Assembly: GCA_019423755.1 (NCBI GenBank)
Contig: JAHZAU010000007.1
Location: 33,972-97,971 of the forward strand
Direction: 5' to 3'
DNA from: Oscillospiraceae bacterium
Lineage (GTDB): Bacteria; Bacillota; Clostridia; Oscillospirales; Ruminococcaceae
Length of the DNA: 64,000 nucleotides
Positions 8,631-15,432 of the stretch are shown piece by piece (position 1 is the first letter of the stretch; every line of letters starts with the position of its first letter). The notes under the pieces are model-generated. The model was not told the origin of the DNA. It saw only the letters and a program-made list of their open reading frames with translations, and searched no databases. A program made the position numbers and the translations under genes.

Positions 8631-8669
8631 AAACAAGCCCTGTCAGAACCAGTCTGACAGGGCTTGTTT
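8631..8669. terminator. Bidirectional terminator hairpin
   Basis: A perfect 17-base-pair stem (AAACAAGCCCTGTCAGA with its complement) and a five-base loop lie between the convergent deoxyribosyltransferase-like and ZIP genes. The T-run is better in the leftward direction (TTGTTTTTT), but the hairpin can serve both. Confidence 0.92.
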
Positions 8670-8683
8670 CATAAGACAGAAGA

Positions 8684-9481
8684 TTATCCCAAAGCGACGT
8701 CCAGGATCATCATGGCAAGGAAGCCGCCGATGACCCCCAGGGTCCCGAAGTCGGAATGCTGGCCCAGATGGGCTTCGGGGATCAGCTCATCCACCACCAC
8801 GTAGAGCATGGCTCCCGCGGCGAAGCTGAGCATCCAGGGCATCAGTGGACGGACCCCACCGGCTACCAGCACCACCAGCACGCCGAACACCAGTTCCACC
8901 AGGCCGGACAGGCTCCCGTAGAAGAAGCTTTTCCAGACGCCCAGGCCTTCCTGACGCAGGGGCAGGGAGATGGCGGCGCCTTCGGGGAAGTTCTGGATAC
9001 CGATACCCAGCGCCAGAGCCACCGCGGCGGCAAACATACCCGGTTCGTTGGCGTGCTGGGAGGCCAGGGCGAAGGAAAGACCTACCGCCATGCCTTCGGG
9101 GATGTTGTGCAGCGTCACCGCCAGCACCAGCAGGGTGGTGCGCTTCCAGGAGGAGGGCAGACCCTCCACCTTGTGGGCTTCGGGGTGCAGATGGGGCAGC
9201 AGCTTATCCAGCGCCAGCAAAAACGCCACGCCCAGGCACAGCCCGCCTGCCGCCGGGACCCAGCCAGTCTGACCGGCGGCCTCGGCTTCCTCGATGGCAG
9301 GGATCAGCAGGCTCCACACCGAAGCGGCGATCATCACCCCGGCGGCAAAGCCCAGAAAGATGCGCTGAATATGTTCGCTAGAGCGTTTGCGGAAGAAGAA
9401 AACCATGGCGGCGCCCAGGCAGGTCATCCCGAAGGTGAACCCGGTCCCGGCGGCAGCCCAGGTCAAAGCAGTCCAATTCAT
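8684..9481 (-). CDS. ZIP family divalent metal transporter (ZupT-like)
   Basis: 265 residues with eight predicted hydrophobic segments. The two metal-binding motifs of the family are clear: TLHNIPEGMAVG in segment IV and GIQNFPEGAAIS in segment V. A cytosolic loop rich in His/Pro (LPHLHPEAHK) lies between segments III and IV, as in other ZIP proteins. It should import Zn2+, Fe2+ or Mn2+. The gene stands alone, with its own promoter and a candidate metal-repressor palindrome upstream. Confidence 0.92.
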   Translation of the reverse strand: MNWTALTWAAAGTGFTFGMTCLGAAMVFFFRKRSSEHIQRIFLGFAAGVMIAASVWSLLIPAIEEAEAAGQTGWVPAAGGLCLGVAFLLALDKLLPHLHPEAHKVEGLPSSWKRTTLLVLAVTLHNIPEGMAVGLSFALASQHANEPGMFAAAVALALGIGIQNFPEGAAISLPLRQEGLGVWKSFFYGSLSGLVELVFGVLVVLVAGGVRPLMPWMLSFAAGAMLYVVVDELIPEAHLGQHSDFGTLGVIGGFLAMMILDVALG

Positions 9482-9539
9482 AATCCATTCCCCTCTTTCT
9501 CCGGTGCGGGATGGCGTGCATCCGGTCCGGCATTATTGA

Positions 9540-9553
9540 TTAGCGCGTGCTAA
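9540..9553. promoter_or_regulatory. Candidate DtxR/MntR-like operator upstream of the ZIP gene
   Basis: The inverted repeat TTAGC-GCGT-GCTAA lies at the expected transcription start of the ZIP gene, a few bases downstream of its -10 box. The half sites resemble the TTAG...CTAA ends of DtxR-family operators, which suggests repression by iron, manganese or zinc. The match is by eye only. Confidence 0.45.
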
Positions 9554-9561
9554 CTAGGTAT

Positions 9562-9590
9562 AGTGTACTAAAATAATATAGATTTGTCAA
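9562..9590 (-). promoter_or_regulatory. Promoter of the ZIP transporter gene
   Basis: On the minus strand TTGACA (9585-9590) is followed after 17 bases by TACACT (9562-9567). It is oriented toward the ZIP start at 9481. Confidence 0.65.
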
Positions 9591-9603
9591 GCGGGTGCTG
9601 TCC

Positions 9604-11235
9604 CTATCCTATGCGGGAAGGGGAAGAAGCGTCCCCGGCGGGGGAGAGGCGGACGGTCTGGGTGGCCACCGTCTGGGAAAAGAGGGCGTCGTGCTCCACA
9701 AAGAGCAGGGTGGGCTGCTGCTCCTGCACAAGCTGCTCCATCTGGCGGCGGGAAAGCAGATCGATGAAGTTAAGCGGCTCGTCCCAGACGAAAAGATGGG
9801 CCGCCCGGCAGAGGCTGGCCGAAAGCAGCACCTTTTTCTTCTGCCCCTCGCTCAGCTGGGACAGGTCGCTGGAAAAGACCTCCCGCCGCAGGTCCAGTTT
9901 CCGCAGGATGGTAAGGAATAGGGTGGGGTCGATGCCCTGTCCGGCGGCAAAATCCAGAAAGCTCCCCCGCAGGGAGTGGGTCTGCTGGGGGATGGTGGAG
10001 CAGACGAGACCGGGGCAGCGGGTCAGGGAGCCGGACGCCGCAAAGGGCAGCTCCTCCCCCAGCAGGGCGCGCAGCAGGGAGGTCTTGCCGCAGCCGTTTG
10101 GCCCGCAAAGCTGGACCCGGTCTCCGGCAAAGACCGAAAAGCTCACCGGGGCAAAGAGCGGCTGCCCGTCCCGCAGCAGAGTAAAGTCCCGGACCTCCAG
10201 CAGGCGCTTTTTCGGCGGCGGGAGCAGGTGCAGCTTCAGGGGCGCGGACTGCTCCAGATCCTGCAGCAGCTGGCTTTTTTCCTGGATGGCCTTTTCCTGC
10301 CGGGCTTCAAAGGCCTTGGCTCGGGCCATGAGCCGGGCGGACTGGTGCCCCAGGTAGCCGCGGTCGGGACGCAGGCCGCTGTTTCGGGTACCACATTTGC
10401 GGGCTTCCACCTGCTCCGACCAGCCGGCGGCCCGGCGGGAAGCCTCCTGCAGCCGGGCGATATCCTGGCGAAGCTTTTGGTTTTGCAGCAGCTGGGCCTG
10501 GTCCTCCTGGTCCTTATTCTGCTGCCAGGAGGAATAGTTGCCCCGCTGCACCTGGATGGTGCTGCGGTTGATGGAAAGCACGTGGTCCACGATCTCGTCC
10601 AGGAAGGCGCGGTCGTGGCTGACCAGGATGAAGCCGGATTTGCTTTTGAGATACTGGGCCATCCGACGGCGGCCATCGGCGTCCAGGTGGTTGGTGGGCT
10701 CGTCGATGAGCAGGAAGTTGTTCTTCTTTAGAAACAGCCCCGCCAGCATACATTTGACCTGCTCTCCGCCGCTGAGGGTCTGCCAGGGGCGGTCCAGCAC
10801 GGCGGCGTCCACCCCCAGCTTGCCCACCTCGGCGCAGAGGGCTTCGTCGATGGTGTAGCCGTCCTGCTGGCAGTACTGCTCCAACACCAGGGCGTACTGG
10901 TCCAGGGCGGCGGGGCTGCCGTCTTCCAGCAGCGCCTGCATCTCCTCCTCCCACCGGGAGAAGGGCGCGATGGTGTCCTTGATGAGCTTTCCCGCCGGCT
11001 GCTGGGGGTCTGCTACTGGGAAGGGGAAGTAGGTGAAGGATACGCTGGCCTGGATGGCGCCGCCGCTGGGGAGGCTGCCGTCCAGCAGGTGGAGAAGGGT
11101 GGTCTTTCCCCGGCCGTTGCGGCCGATGAGCCCCAGTTTCCAGCGGGTGTCCAGCGCGAAGCTAGCGTGGTCAAAGATCAGCTGGGGGTTGTTGTCGTAG
11201 CGGAAGGTAAGGTCCTGGACCTGGATAAGCGACAT
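9604..11235 (-). CDS. ABC-F family ribosome-protection ATPase, Lsa-like
   Basis: 543 residues from the ATG at 11235, which has AAAGGAG eight bases upstream; the open frame back to 11391 is leader. Two ABC domains with no membrane segments: Walker A GLIGRNGRGKTT (about 35-46), signature LSGGE, SHDRAF; then Walker A GPNGCGKTS, signature LSEGQKKK and WDEPLNFIDL. Between them is the charged interdomain linker that in resistance ABC-F proteins reaches into the peptidyl-transferase centre. The wording of the first Walker region, FILVSHDRAFLDEIVDHVLSI and the WDEPLN second Walker B is close to the Lsa/Vga-like group giving lincosamide, streptogramin A and pleuromutilin resistance. The leader has a classical attenuator, supporting antibiotic-inducible expression. 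Confidence 0.88.
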   Translation of the reverse strand: MSLIQVQDLTFRYDNNPQLIFDHASFALDTRWKLGLIGRNGRGKTTLLHLLDGSLPSGGAIQASVSFTYFPFPVADPQQPAGKLIKDTIAPFSRWEEEMQALLEDGSPAALDQYALVLEQYCQQDGYTIDEALCAEVGKLGVDAAVLDRPWQTLSGGEQVKCMLAGLFLKKNNFLLIDEPTNHLDADGRRRMAQYLKSKSGFILVSHDRAFLDEIVDHVLSINRSTIQVQRGNYSSWQQNKDQEDQAQLLQNQKLRQDIARLQEASRRAAGWSEQVEARKCGTRNSGLRPDRGYLGHQSARLMARAKAFEARQEKAIQEKSQLLQDLEQSAPLKLHLLPPPKKRLLEVRDFTLLRDGQPLFAPVSFSVFAGDRVQLCGPNGCGKTSLLRALLGEELPFAASGSLTRCPGLVCSTIPQQTHSLRGSFLDFAAGQGIDPTLFLTILRKLDLRREVFSSDLSQLSEGQKKKVLLSASLCRAAHLFVWDEPLNFIDLLSRRQMEQLVQEQQPTLLFVEHDALFSQTVATQTVRLSPAGDASSPSRIG

Positions 11236-11264
11236 TGGGCATGCTCCTTTCCCAAAAGGTGCGC

Positions 11265-11298
11265 AAAAAAGCCGCGGAAAGCCTTCGCTCTCCGCGGC
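11265..11298 (-). terminator. Leader attenuator terminator of the ABC-F gene
   Basis: On the minus strand GCCGCGGAGAG pairs with CTTTCCGCGGC and is followed directly by six T residues, forming an intrinsic terminator only about 15 bases before the ABC-F ribosome binding site. It lies inside the mRNA leader, so readthrough is needed for expression. Confidence 0.85.
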
Positions 11299-11444
11299 AG
11301 AATGAGCCTGCGCCGCCGGAAACCCAGGACCGCCCAAAAACAGACGGCCCCCAGGGACGAAAGAACGCTTTCCTGCTTTTCGCCGCACCAAACCAAAGGC
11401 AGACCAAGCTGCCTTGCTGTTTTATGCAACGAGGATAAACCAAA

Positions 11445-11465
11445 TTAGCAGGAAATTTTGCGCAC
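11445..11465 (-). CDS. Six-codon leader peptide of the ABC-F gene
   Basis: A GTG start at 11463-11465, encoding MRKISC and then TAA, has a strong GGAGG ribosome binding site seven bases upstream (11473-11477). It lies about 25 bases after the predicted transcription start and about 150 bases before the attenuator terminator. A short, well-translated upstream ORF of this kind is the sensor in ribosome-mediated attenuation of antibiotic-resistance ABC-F genes: stalled ribosomes change leader folding and prevent termination. The codons themselves are assigned by reading only. Confidence 0.65.
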   Translation of the reverse strand: MRKISC

Positions 11466-11484
11466 GTTCTCGCCTCCAGTCCGG

Positions 11485-11502
11485 ATGATACAGCTGTATC
11501 AT
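11485..11502. promoter_or_regulatory. 18-bp palindrome overlapping the ABC-F -10 box
   Basis: ATGATACAGCTGTATCAT is a perfect 18-base palindrome between the divergent ABC-F and WYL-regulator genes. It overlaps the -10 box (11498-11503) and the transcription start of the ABC-F promoter, the position expected for a repressor site. Confidence 0.7.
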
Positions 11503-11526
11503 AGGGTATTTTTTCGGTTTTGTCAA
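11498..11526 (-). promoter_or_regulatory. Promoter of the ABC-F leader and gene
   Basis: On the minus strand TTGACA (11521-11526), a 17-base spacer and TATGAT (11498-11503) make a near-consensus promoter. The mRNA leader to the ABC-F ATG would be about 255 bases. Confidence 0.85.
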
Positions 11527-11562
11527 GGAAAAGAAAACAGGACAGAAAATGTCTGGTTTTTG

Positions 11563-11571
11563 TGCTATACT
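11563..11571 (+). promoter_or_regulatory. Extended -10 promoter of the WYL regulator
   Basis: TGCTATACT, preceded by another TG, is a good extended -10 element 27 bases before the regulator ATG. No convincing -35 box is seen, as is usual for this class. Confidence 0.6.
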
Positions 11572-11597
11572 AAAGCCAAAAGAAGGAGGGGGAAAGG

Positions 11598-12549
11598 ATG
11601 CAGACCAGCCGTTTGTTTCAGATCGTGTACCTGCTCATGGAGCGGGAATCGGTGACCGCCCGGGAGTTGGCCCGGCGGTTTGAGGTATCGGAGCGCACCA
11701 TCTACCGAGATGTGGACGCCCTGTCGGCCGCCGGGGTACCGGTGTATGCCGCGCGGGGAAGGGGAGGCGGCATCCGCCTGCTGCCGGGCTTTTCCCTGAG
11801 CCGGGCGCTGCTGTCCCCCCGGGAGCAGGAGCAGATTTTGGCCGGGCTGCAAAGTCTGCAGGCCTCCGGCGGCATGGAGAACGGCCCCCTTCTGCAGCAG
11901 CTGAGCGCAGTGTTCAGCCGCCCGCAGGTGGACTGGATCGACGTGGACTTTACCCGCTGGGGCAGCGACCGGGGGGGAGAAGGAGCGCTTTTCCCGGCTG
12001 CGGCAGGCGATTTTGGAGCAGGAGCAGGTGCGGCTGCTCTACCACAGCGCCGCGGGAGAGACCCTTTCCCGCCCGGTGGAACCGGTGCGGCTCTGCTGCA
12101 AGGGCTCTGCCTGGTATCTGCAGGCCTACTGCCTGCTGCGGCAGCAGTGGAGGACCTTTAAGCTCAGCCGTATGGAGCAGGTGGAGGGCACCGGCATCCC
12201 CTTCCGCCGCCGGGAGGACATCCCGCCCCTGGACCAGGAGCAGCACCCGGAGGAAGGGGAGGAGGTGCTGCTTTGGCTGTCGCCTGGCATGAGCTACCGG
12301 GTGCTGGACGAGTTTGCCCGGGAGCAGGTGACCCGTCAGGAGGACGGGAGCTTTTTGGTGACCATGCACCTCCCACCGGAGGAATCCGCCTGGCCGCTGG
12401 GGTATCTGCTTTCCTTCGGGGCTCAGTTGGAGGTGTGCCGTCCCCTTTGGCTGCGCCAGCGGATGGCAAAGGAGGCGCAGGACATTGCCCGGCGTTACCG
12501 AGAATCGGAGGAAATTTTGCCGCCGCCGGAAAATCCGGACGCCCGATGA
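11598..12549 (+). pseudogene. HTH/WYL-domain transcriptional regulator, split by a +1 frameshift
   Basis: The first frame gives an N-terminal winged HTH (VTARELARRFEVSERTIYRDVDALSAAG, about residues 19-46, shown here in shortened context) typical of the YafY/WYL group, up to DVDFTRWGSDRG. Coding then continues in another frame (GEKERFSRLRQAILEQEQVRLLYHS) through the WYL domain (KGSAWYLQAYCLLRQ) to a stop at 12549. The switch falls at a run of seven G (11971-11977); removing one G restores a single 316-residue protein of normal length. It may be a sequencing error, a slippage site or a true lesion. It faces away from the ABC-F gene and shares its control region. Confidence 0.8.
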
Positions 12550-12621
12550 CCGGTTTTTCCCGGTATAATCGCAGCAGAAACGGCCGTTTCCACCCATATG
12601 ATCCGTAAGGAGGATGTTTTT

Positions 12622-12888
12622 ATGAAGGAAATGATCTTCTGCCAAAGCTGCGGTATGCCGCTGCAGCATCCCCAGGACCACGGCACCGAGCGCGACGGTT
12701 CCCCCAGCCCCGACTACTGCATCCACTGTTACCAAAACGGCGCCTTTGTCGCCGACTGCACCAAGGAAGAGATGGTGGAATTTTGCCTAAAGGTGACCCC
12801 GCCGGGCGTCTGGGACGACGACCCGGACGTTGCCCGTCAGGCGATGCTCACCTGGTTTTCTACCCTCAAACGCTGGAAGGAGGCCTAA
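12622..12888 (+). CDS. Putative zinc-ribbon domain protein
   Basis: 88 residues. The N-terminal half holds two Cys pairs, CQSCGMPL (7-14) and CIHC (33-36), that would bind one zinc ion, as in the putative zinc-ribbon family often found next to transcription regulators in Firmicutes. The C-terminal half is helical with no further motif. The start is ATG 12622 behind TAAGGAGG (12606-12613), not the in-frame ATG at 12598. It lies 73 bases after the WYL regulator and three bases before the radical SAM gene, so they may be one operon. No specific function can be given. Confidence 0.8.
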   Translation: MKEMIFCQSCGMPLQHPQDHGTERDGSPSPDYCIHCYQNGAFVADCTKEEMVEFCLKVTPPGVWDDDPDVARQAMLTWFSTLKRWKEA

Positions 12889-12891
12889 ATC

Positions 12892-13788
12892 ATGCTGCCC
12901 ACCGTCCCGGCCAAAACGCTGCTTACCCGCTGCAAAGCGCCGGGAAGCTGGTTTGGCATCGACTACAACATGAACCTGTACCGGGGCTGCTGCCACGGCT
13001 GCCTGTACTGCGACAGCCGCAGTACCTGCTACGGCATCGAGGATTTCGGCCAGGTACGGGTCAAGGAAAACGCCCTGCGGCTGCTGCGGGACGAGCTGCG
13101 CCGCAAGGTGCGCACCGGGGTGGTGGGTACTGGTTCCATGAGCGACCCCTACAACCCCTTTGAGAAGCAGCTTCAACTGACCCGCCATGCGCTGGAACTG
13201 TTGGACGCCTTCGGCTTTGGGGCGGCTATCGCCACCAAAAGCAGCCTGGTCCTTCGGGACAGCGACCTGCTGCAGGAGATCGCCGGGCACTCGCCGGTGG
13301 TGGTGAAGATCACCATCACCACCCCGGACGACCGCCTGAGCCGCCGCCTGGAACAGGGGGTCAGCCCAAGCTCCCAGCGCTTTGCGGCGTTGGAGGGGCT
13401 GAGCCGGGAGGGGATCTTCTGCGGGGTGCTGCTGATGCCGGTTCTGCCCTTTGTGGAGGACGACCCTCAGGCGGTGCGGCAGCTGCTGCAGCGGGCCGCC
13501 GACTGCGGGGCGCGGTTTGTCTACCCGTATTTTGGGGTGACCATGCGGGACGGCCAGCGGGAGTTTTTCCTGCAAAGGCTCGAAGAGACGTTCCCCGGTC
13601 AGGGGCTGGCCCAGCGTTACCGGCAGCGGTACGGCGGGCAGTACTCCTGCCTGAGCCCCCGGGCGCGGGAGCTGGGGCAGTGCTTTACCGAGGAATGCCG
13701 CCGGCTGGGGCTGCTTTCCCGCATGGGAGAGATCATCTCCGCCAGCCGGATGGGCTACGCTCCCCAGCAGCTGAGCTTGTTTGATTGA
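12892..13788 (+). CDS. Radical SAM protein, spore photoproduct lyase (SplB)-like
   Basis: 298 residues. The radical SAM cluster motif Cx3Cx2C is seen in RGCCHGCLYCDSR (about 24-36), followed by GTGSMSDPYNPFE and TKSSLVLRDSDLL, the core of the SPL/Rv2578c-like group of small DNA-repair-type radical SAM proteins. The protein lacks the longer N-terminal part of true SplB, so a DNA photolyase function is not certain. The start, three bases after the zinc-ribbon gene, has GGAGG seven bases upstream. Confidence 0.85.
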   Translation: MLPTVPAKTLLTRCKAPGSWFGIDYNMNLYRGCCHGCLYCDSRSTCYGIEDFGQVRVKENALRLLRDELRRKVRTGVVGTGSMSDPYNPFEKQLQLTRHALELLDAFGFGAAIATKSSLVLRDSDLLQEIAGHSPVVVKITITTPDDRLSRRLEQGVSPSSQRFAALEGLSREGIFCGVLLMPVLPFVEDDPQAVRQLLQRAADCGARFVYPYFGVTMRDGQREFFLQRLEETFPGQGLAQRYRQRYGGQYSCLSPRARELGQCFTEECRRLGLLSRMGEIISASRMGYAPQQLSLFD

Positions 13789-13931
13789 GGGGAAAACGGG
13801 TTACCTTATTCAAACAAGAATGGAAATTATGTCATAAATGAATAAAAAATGCAAACGGCATTGTGTTCCCACAAAACCAGGAGTAAAATGGAATAGAAGG
13901 GGAAAAAGATTGGAAAAGTAGGATTTTAGTC

Positions 13932-13959
13932 TTGCATTTTTCAGAGAATATGCTAAGAT
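13932..13959 (+). promoter_or_regulatory. Promoter of the ROK regulator
   Basis: TTGCAT (13932-13937), a 16-base spacer and TAAGAT (13954-13959) preceded by TGC, making an extended -10. Transcription would begin near 13966, just before the ACTTTTGCAAAAGT palindrome. Confidence 0.6.
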
Positions 13960-13974
13960 TAAGATACGTAAAAT

Positions 13975-13988
13975 ACTTTTGCAAAAGT
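13975..13988. promoter_or_regulatory. ROK-type operator palindrome in the ROK gene leader
   Basis: ACTTTTGCAAAAGT is a perfect 14-base palindrome between the predicted transcription start and the ROK start codon. The same half site occurs at the importer promoter (15312-15339), which suggests autoregulation plus control of the transport operon. Confidence 0.6.
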
Positions 13989-13997
13989 GGTGATATA

Positions 13998-15128
13998 ATG
14001 CCGGACCGAGTAGCATCCTCTGCCGAGCTGCGGCGGATCAACAAAAACAGAATATACCGGTTGATCTATCAGCGACGGCAGGTAACCAAGCAGGAAATTG
14101 CCCAACTGCTGAACCTCAGCCTGCCTACCGTCAGCCAGAACTTGAAGGAACTGATGGAGGACGGTTTGCTGGCTCACGGGGAAAAGCTGGTATCCACCGG
14201 AGGACGGAAGCCCAAGACCTATTCCATCCAGCCGCAGGCCCGGTTTGCCGTGGGCATTGAGGTCACCGCCAACCATATCCGCTACATTGCGGTGGATCTG
14301 GCAGGGCAGGAGCTGGGCTTCTGCCAGCATAGCATCGCTTTTGCGGAAAGCCAGGAATACGGAGCTTATTTGGGAGAAAACCTGGAGGCTTTCCTGGACC
14401 AGTTTGAACTGGAACGGGAGCGTCTGCTGGGTGTAGGCATCTCGCTGCCCGGTATCATCAACAACGACCTGGGTATCATCGAGATCGCGCCCACCCTGAA
14501 CCTGGGCCACAAGGTGAGCTTTTCCAACCTGACCCGCAACATCCCTTATCCGTGCCGGGTAGACAACGACGCCAACGACGGCGGTTTTGCCGAGCTTTGG
14601 AGCCGCAGCGACGTCAACACCATGGCCTATCTTTCCATTGGAAAGGGCGTCGGCGGCGCGATCCTCATCGGAAACGATTCCTACCTGGGGGACGGCAAGC
14701 GCAGCGGCGAGTTTGGCCATATGTGCGTGGAGCCGGAGGGCCGGCTGTGCAACTGTGGCAACCGGGGCTGCCTGGAGGCCTATTGTTCCACGGCACGCCT
14801 CAGCTACGACCTGAACATCCAGCTGGAGGACTTCTTTGTGGAGCTGGGGCGGGGCAACCAGGAGTACCGCCGCATTTGGGAGGAATTTCTCTCCCATCTG
14901 GTGGTGGGGATCTACAATATCCACACCTTGCTGGACTGCGATGTGGTGCTGGGAGGCAACCTGAGCAAGTTTTTGGCCCCCTATCTGGAAGAGATCCGCA
15001 GCCGCCTGGCCCGCCGGGACCGGATCACCGGCCGCGGGGATTATTTGCGGCTGAGCGGATACGGCGCCAAATCCAACAGCATTGGAGCGGCACTGCGGTA
15101 CATCAACCAATTTATCGAAGAAATTTAG
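13998..15128 (+). CDS. ROK family transcriptional regulator (XylR/NagC type)
   Basis: 376 residues from ATG 13998, the start that places the HTH at the usual distance; the ribosome binding site is weak (GGTGAT). An N-terminal winged HTH (TKQEIAQLLNLSLPTVSQN, about 33-51) is joined to a ROK sugar-kinase-like domain with the ATP/sugar loop IGKGVGGAILIG and the ROK zinc signature HMCVEPEGRLCNCGNRGCLE (about 245-264). ROK repressors bind palindromes and are released by a sugar. Its position directly before the sugar importer, with matching palindromes at both promoters, makes it the likely local repressor. Confidence 0.9.
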   Translation: MPDRVASSAELRRINKNRIYRLIYQRRQVTKQEIAQLLNLSLPTVSQNLKELMEDGLLAHGEKLVSTGGRKPKTYSIQPQARFAVGIEVTANHIRYIAVDLAGQELGFCQHSIAFAESQEYGAYLGENLEAFLDQFELERERLLGVGISLPGIINNDLGIIEIAPTLNLGHKVSFSNLTRNIPYPCRVDNDANDGGFAELWSRSDVNTMAYLSIGKGVGGAILIGNDSYLGDGKRSGEFGHMCVEPEGRLCNCGNRGCLEAYCSTARLSYDLNIQLEDFFVELGRGNQEYRRIWEEFLSHLVVGIYNIHTLLDCDVVLGGNLSKFLAPYLEEIRSRLARRDRITGRGDYLRLSGYGAKSNSIGAALRYINQFIEEI

Positions 15129-15147
15129 CGTTATCTATGCAAAAAAA

Positions 15148-15186
15148 GCCACCGTTTGGGGAAGCGCCCCGGACGGTGGCTTTTTT
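15148..15186 (+). terminator. Terminator of the ROK gene
   Basis: GCCACCGT pairs with ACGGTGGC, with an inner GGGG/CCCC pairing, followed by TTTTTT. It separates the regulator from the importer operon. The rest of the 305-base gap to 15433 holds the palindromes and promoter listed next. Confidence 0.9.
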
Positions 15187-15253
15187 GCGCGGAGCAAGGG
15201 GAATTCTGAATGAATTTTGAACGAATACCTTGGCTAATTTACATAAAGTTTAA

Positions 15254-15267
15254 AATCTTTAAAGATT
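15254..15267. promoter_or_regulatory. Perfect palindrome just upstream of the importer -35 box
   Basis: AATCTTTAAAGATT, a perfect 14-base palindrome, ends four bases before the -35 box of the importer promoter. The position suits an activator or a second repressor contact. Its sequence differs from the ROK-type half site. Confidence 0.4.
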
Positions 15268-15271
15268 ATTA

Positions 15272-15300
15272 TTGACTTTTGGACAGATTGCTTGTAGTAT
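15272..15300 (+). promoter_or_regulatory. Promoter of the second sugar importer operon
   Basis: TTGACT (15272-15277), a 17-base spacer and TAGTAT (15295-15300). The transcript would start near 15307 and carry a leader of about 125 bases. Confidence 0.75.
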
Positions 15301-15311
15301 GAGTACAAGGA

Positions 15312-15339
15312 ACTTTTATGAAAGTATTTTATAAAAGTT
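15312..15339. promoter_or_regulatory. ROK-type operator at the importer transcription start
   Basis: ACTTTTATGAAAGT (15312-15325) is a near-palindrome with the same ACTTT...AAAGT half sites and spacing as the palindrome in the ROK leader. A further ATAAAAGTT (15331-15339) is the exact complement of AACTTTTAT (15311-15319). The cluster covers the first transcribed bases, a classical repression position. Confidence 0.6.
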
Positions 15340-15432
15340 TTTGGTGAATCGAAAAAGCAGGAGGCCGACCCTTTCAAGTGGAAAGGAAATCCGGCCCCGC
15401 GACACAATCGATGGAAAATAGGAGTGTGTAGT

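Noticed and set aside
11598..12549. Two separate genes (187 and 178 codons) instead of one WYL regulator
   Set aside because: The first lacks the effector domain, the second lacks the HTH, and one G deletion at the G7 tract joins them into a normal-length protein.
13990..13999. TGATATAAT as a promoter -10 at the ROK start codon
   Set aside because: The hexamer overlaps the start codon and has no -35; the TTGCAT/TAAGAT pair upstream gives a sensible leader.
13810..14016. A 68-codon leftward frame between the radical SAM and ROK genes
   Set aside because: It lies in an AT-rich regulatory stretch over the ROK promoter, has no ribosome binding site, and its hydrophobic make-up follows from the base composition.
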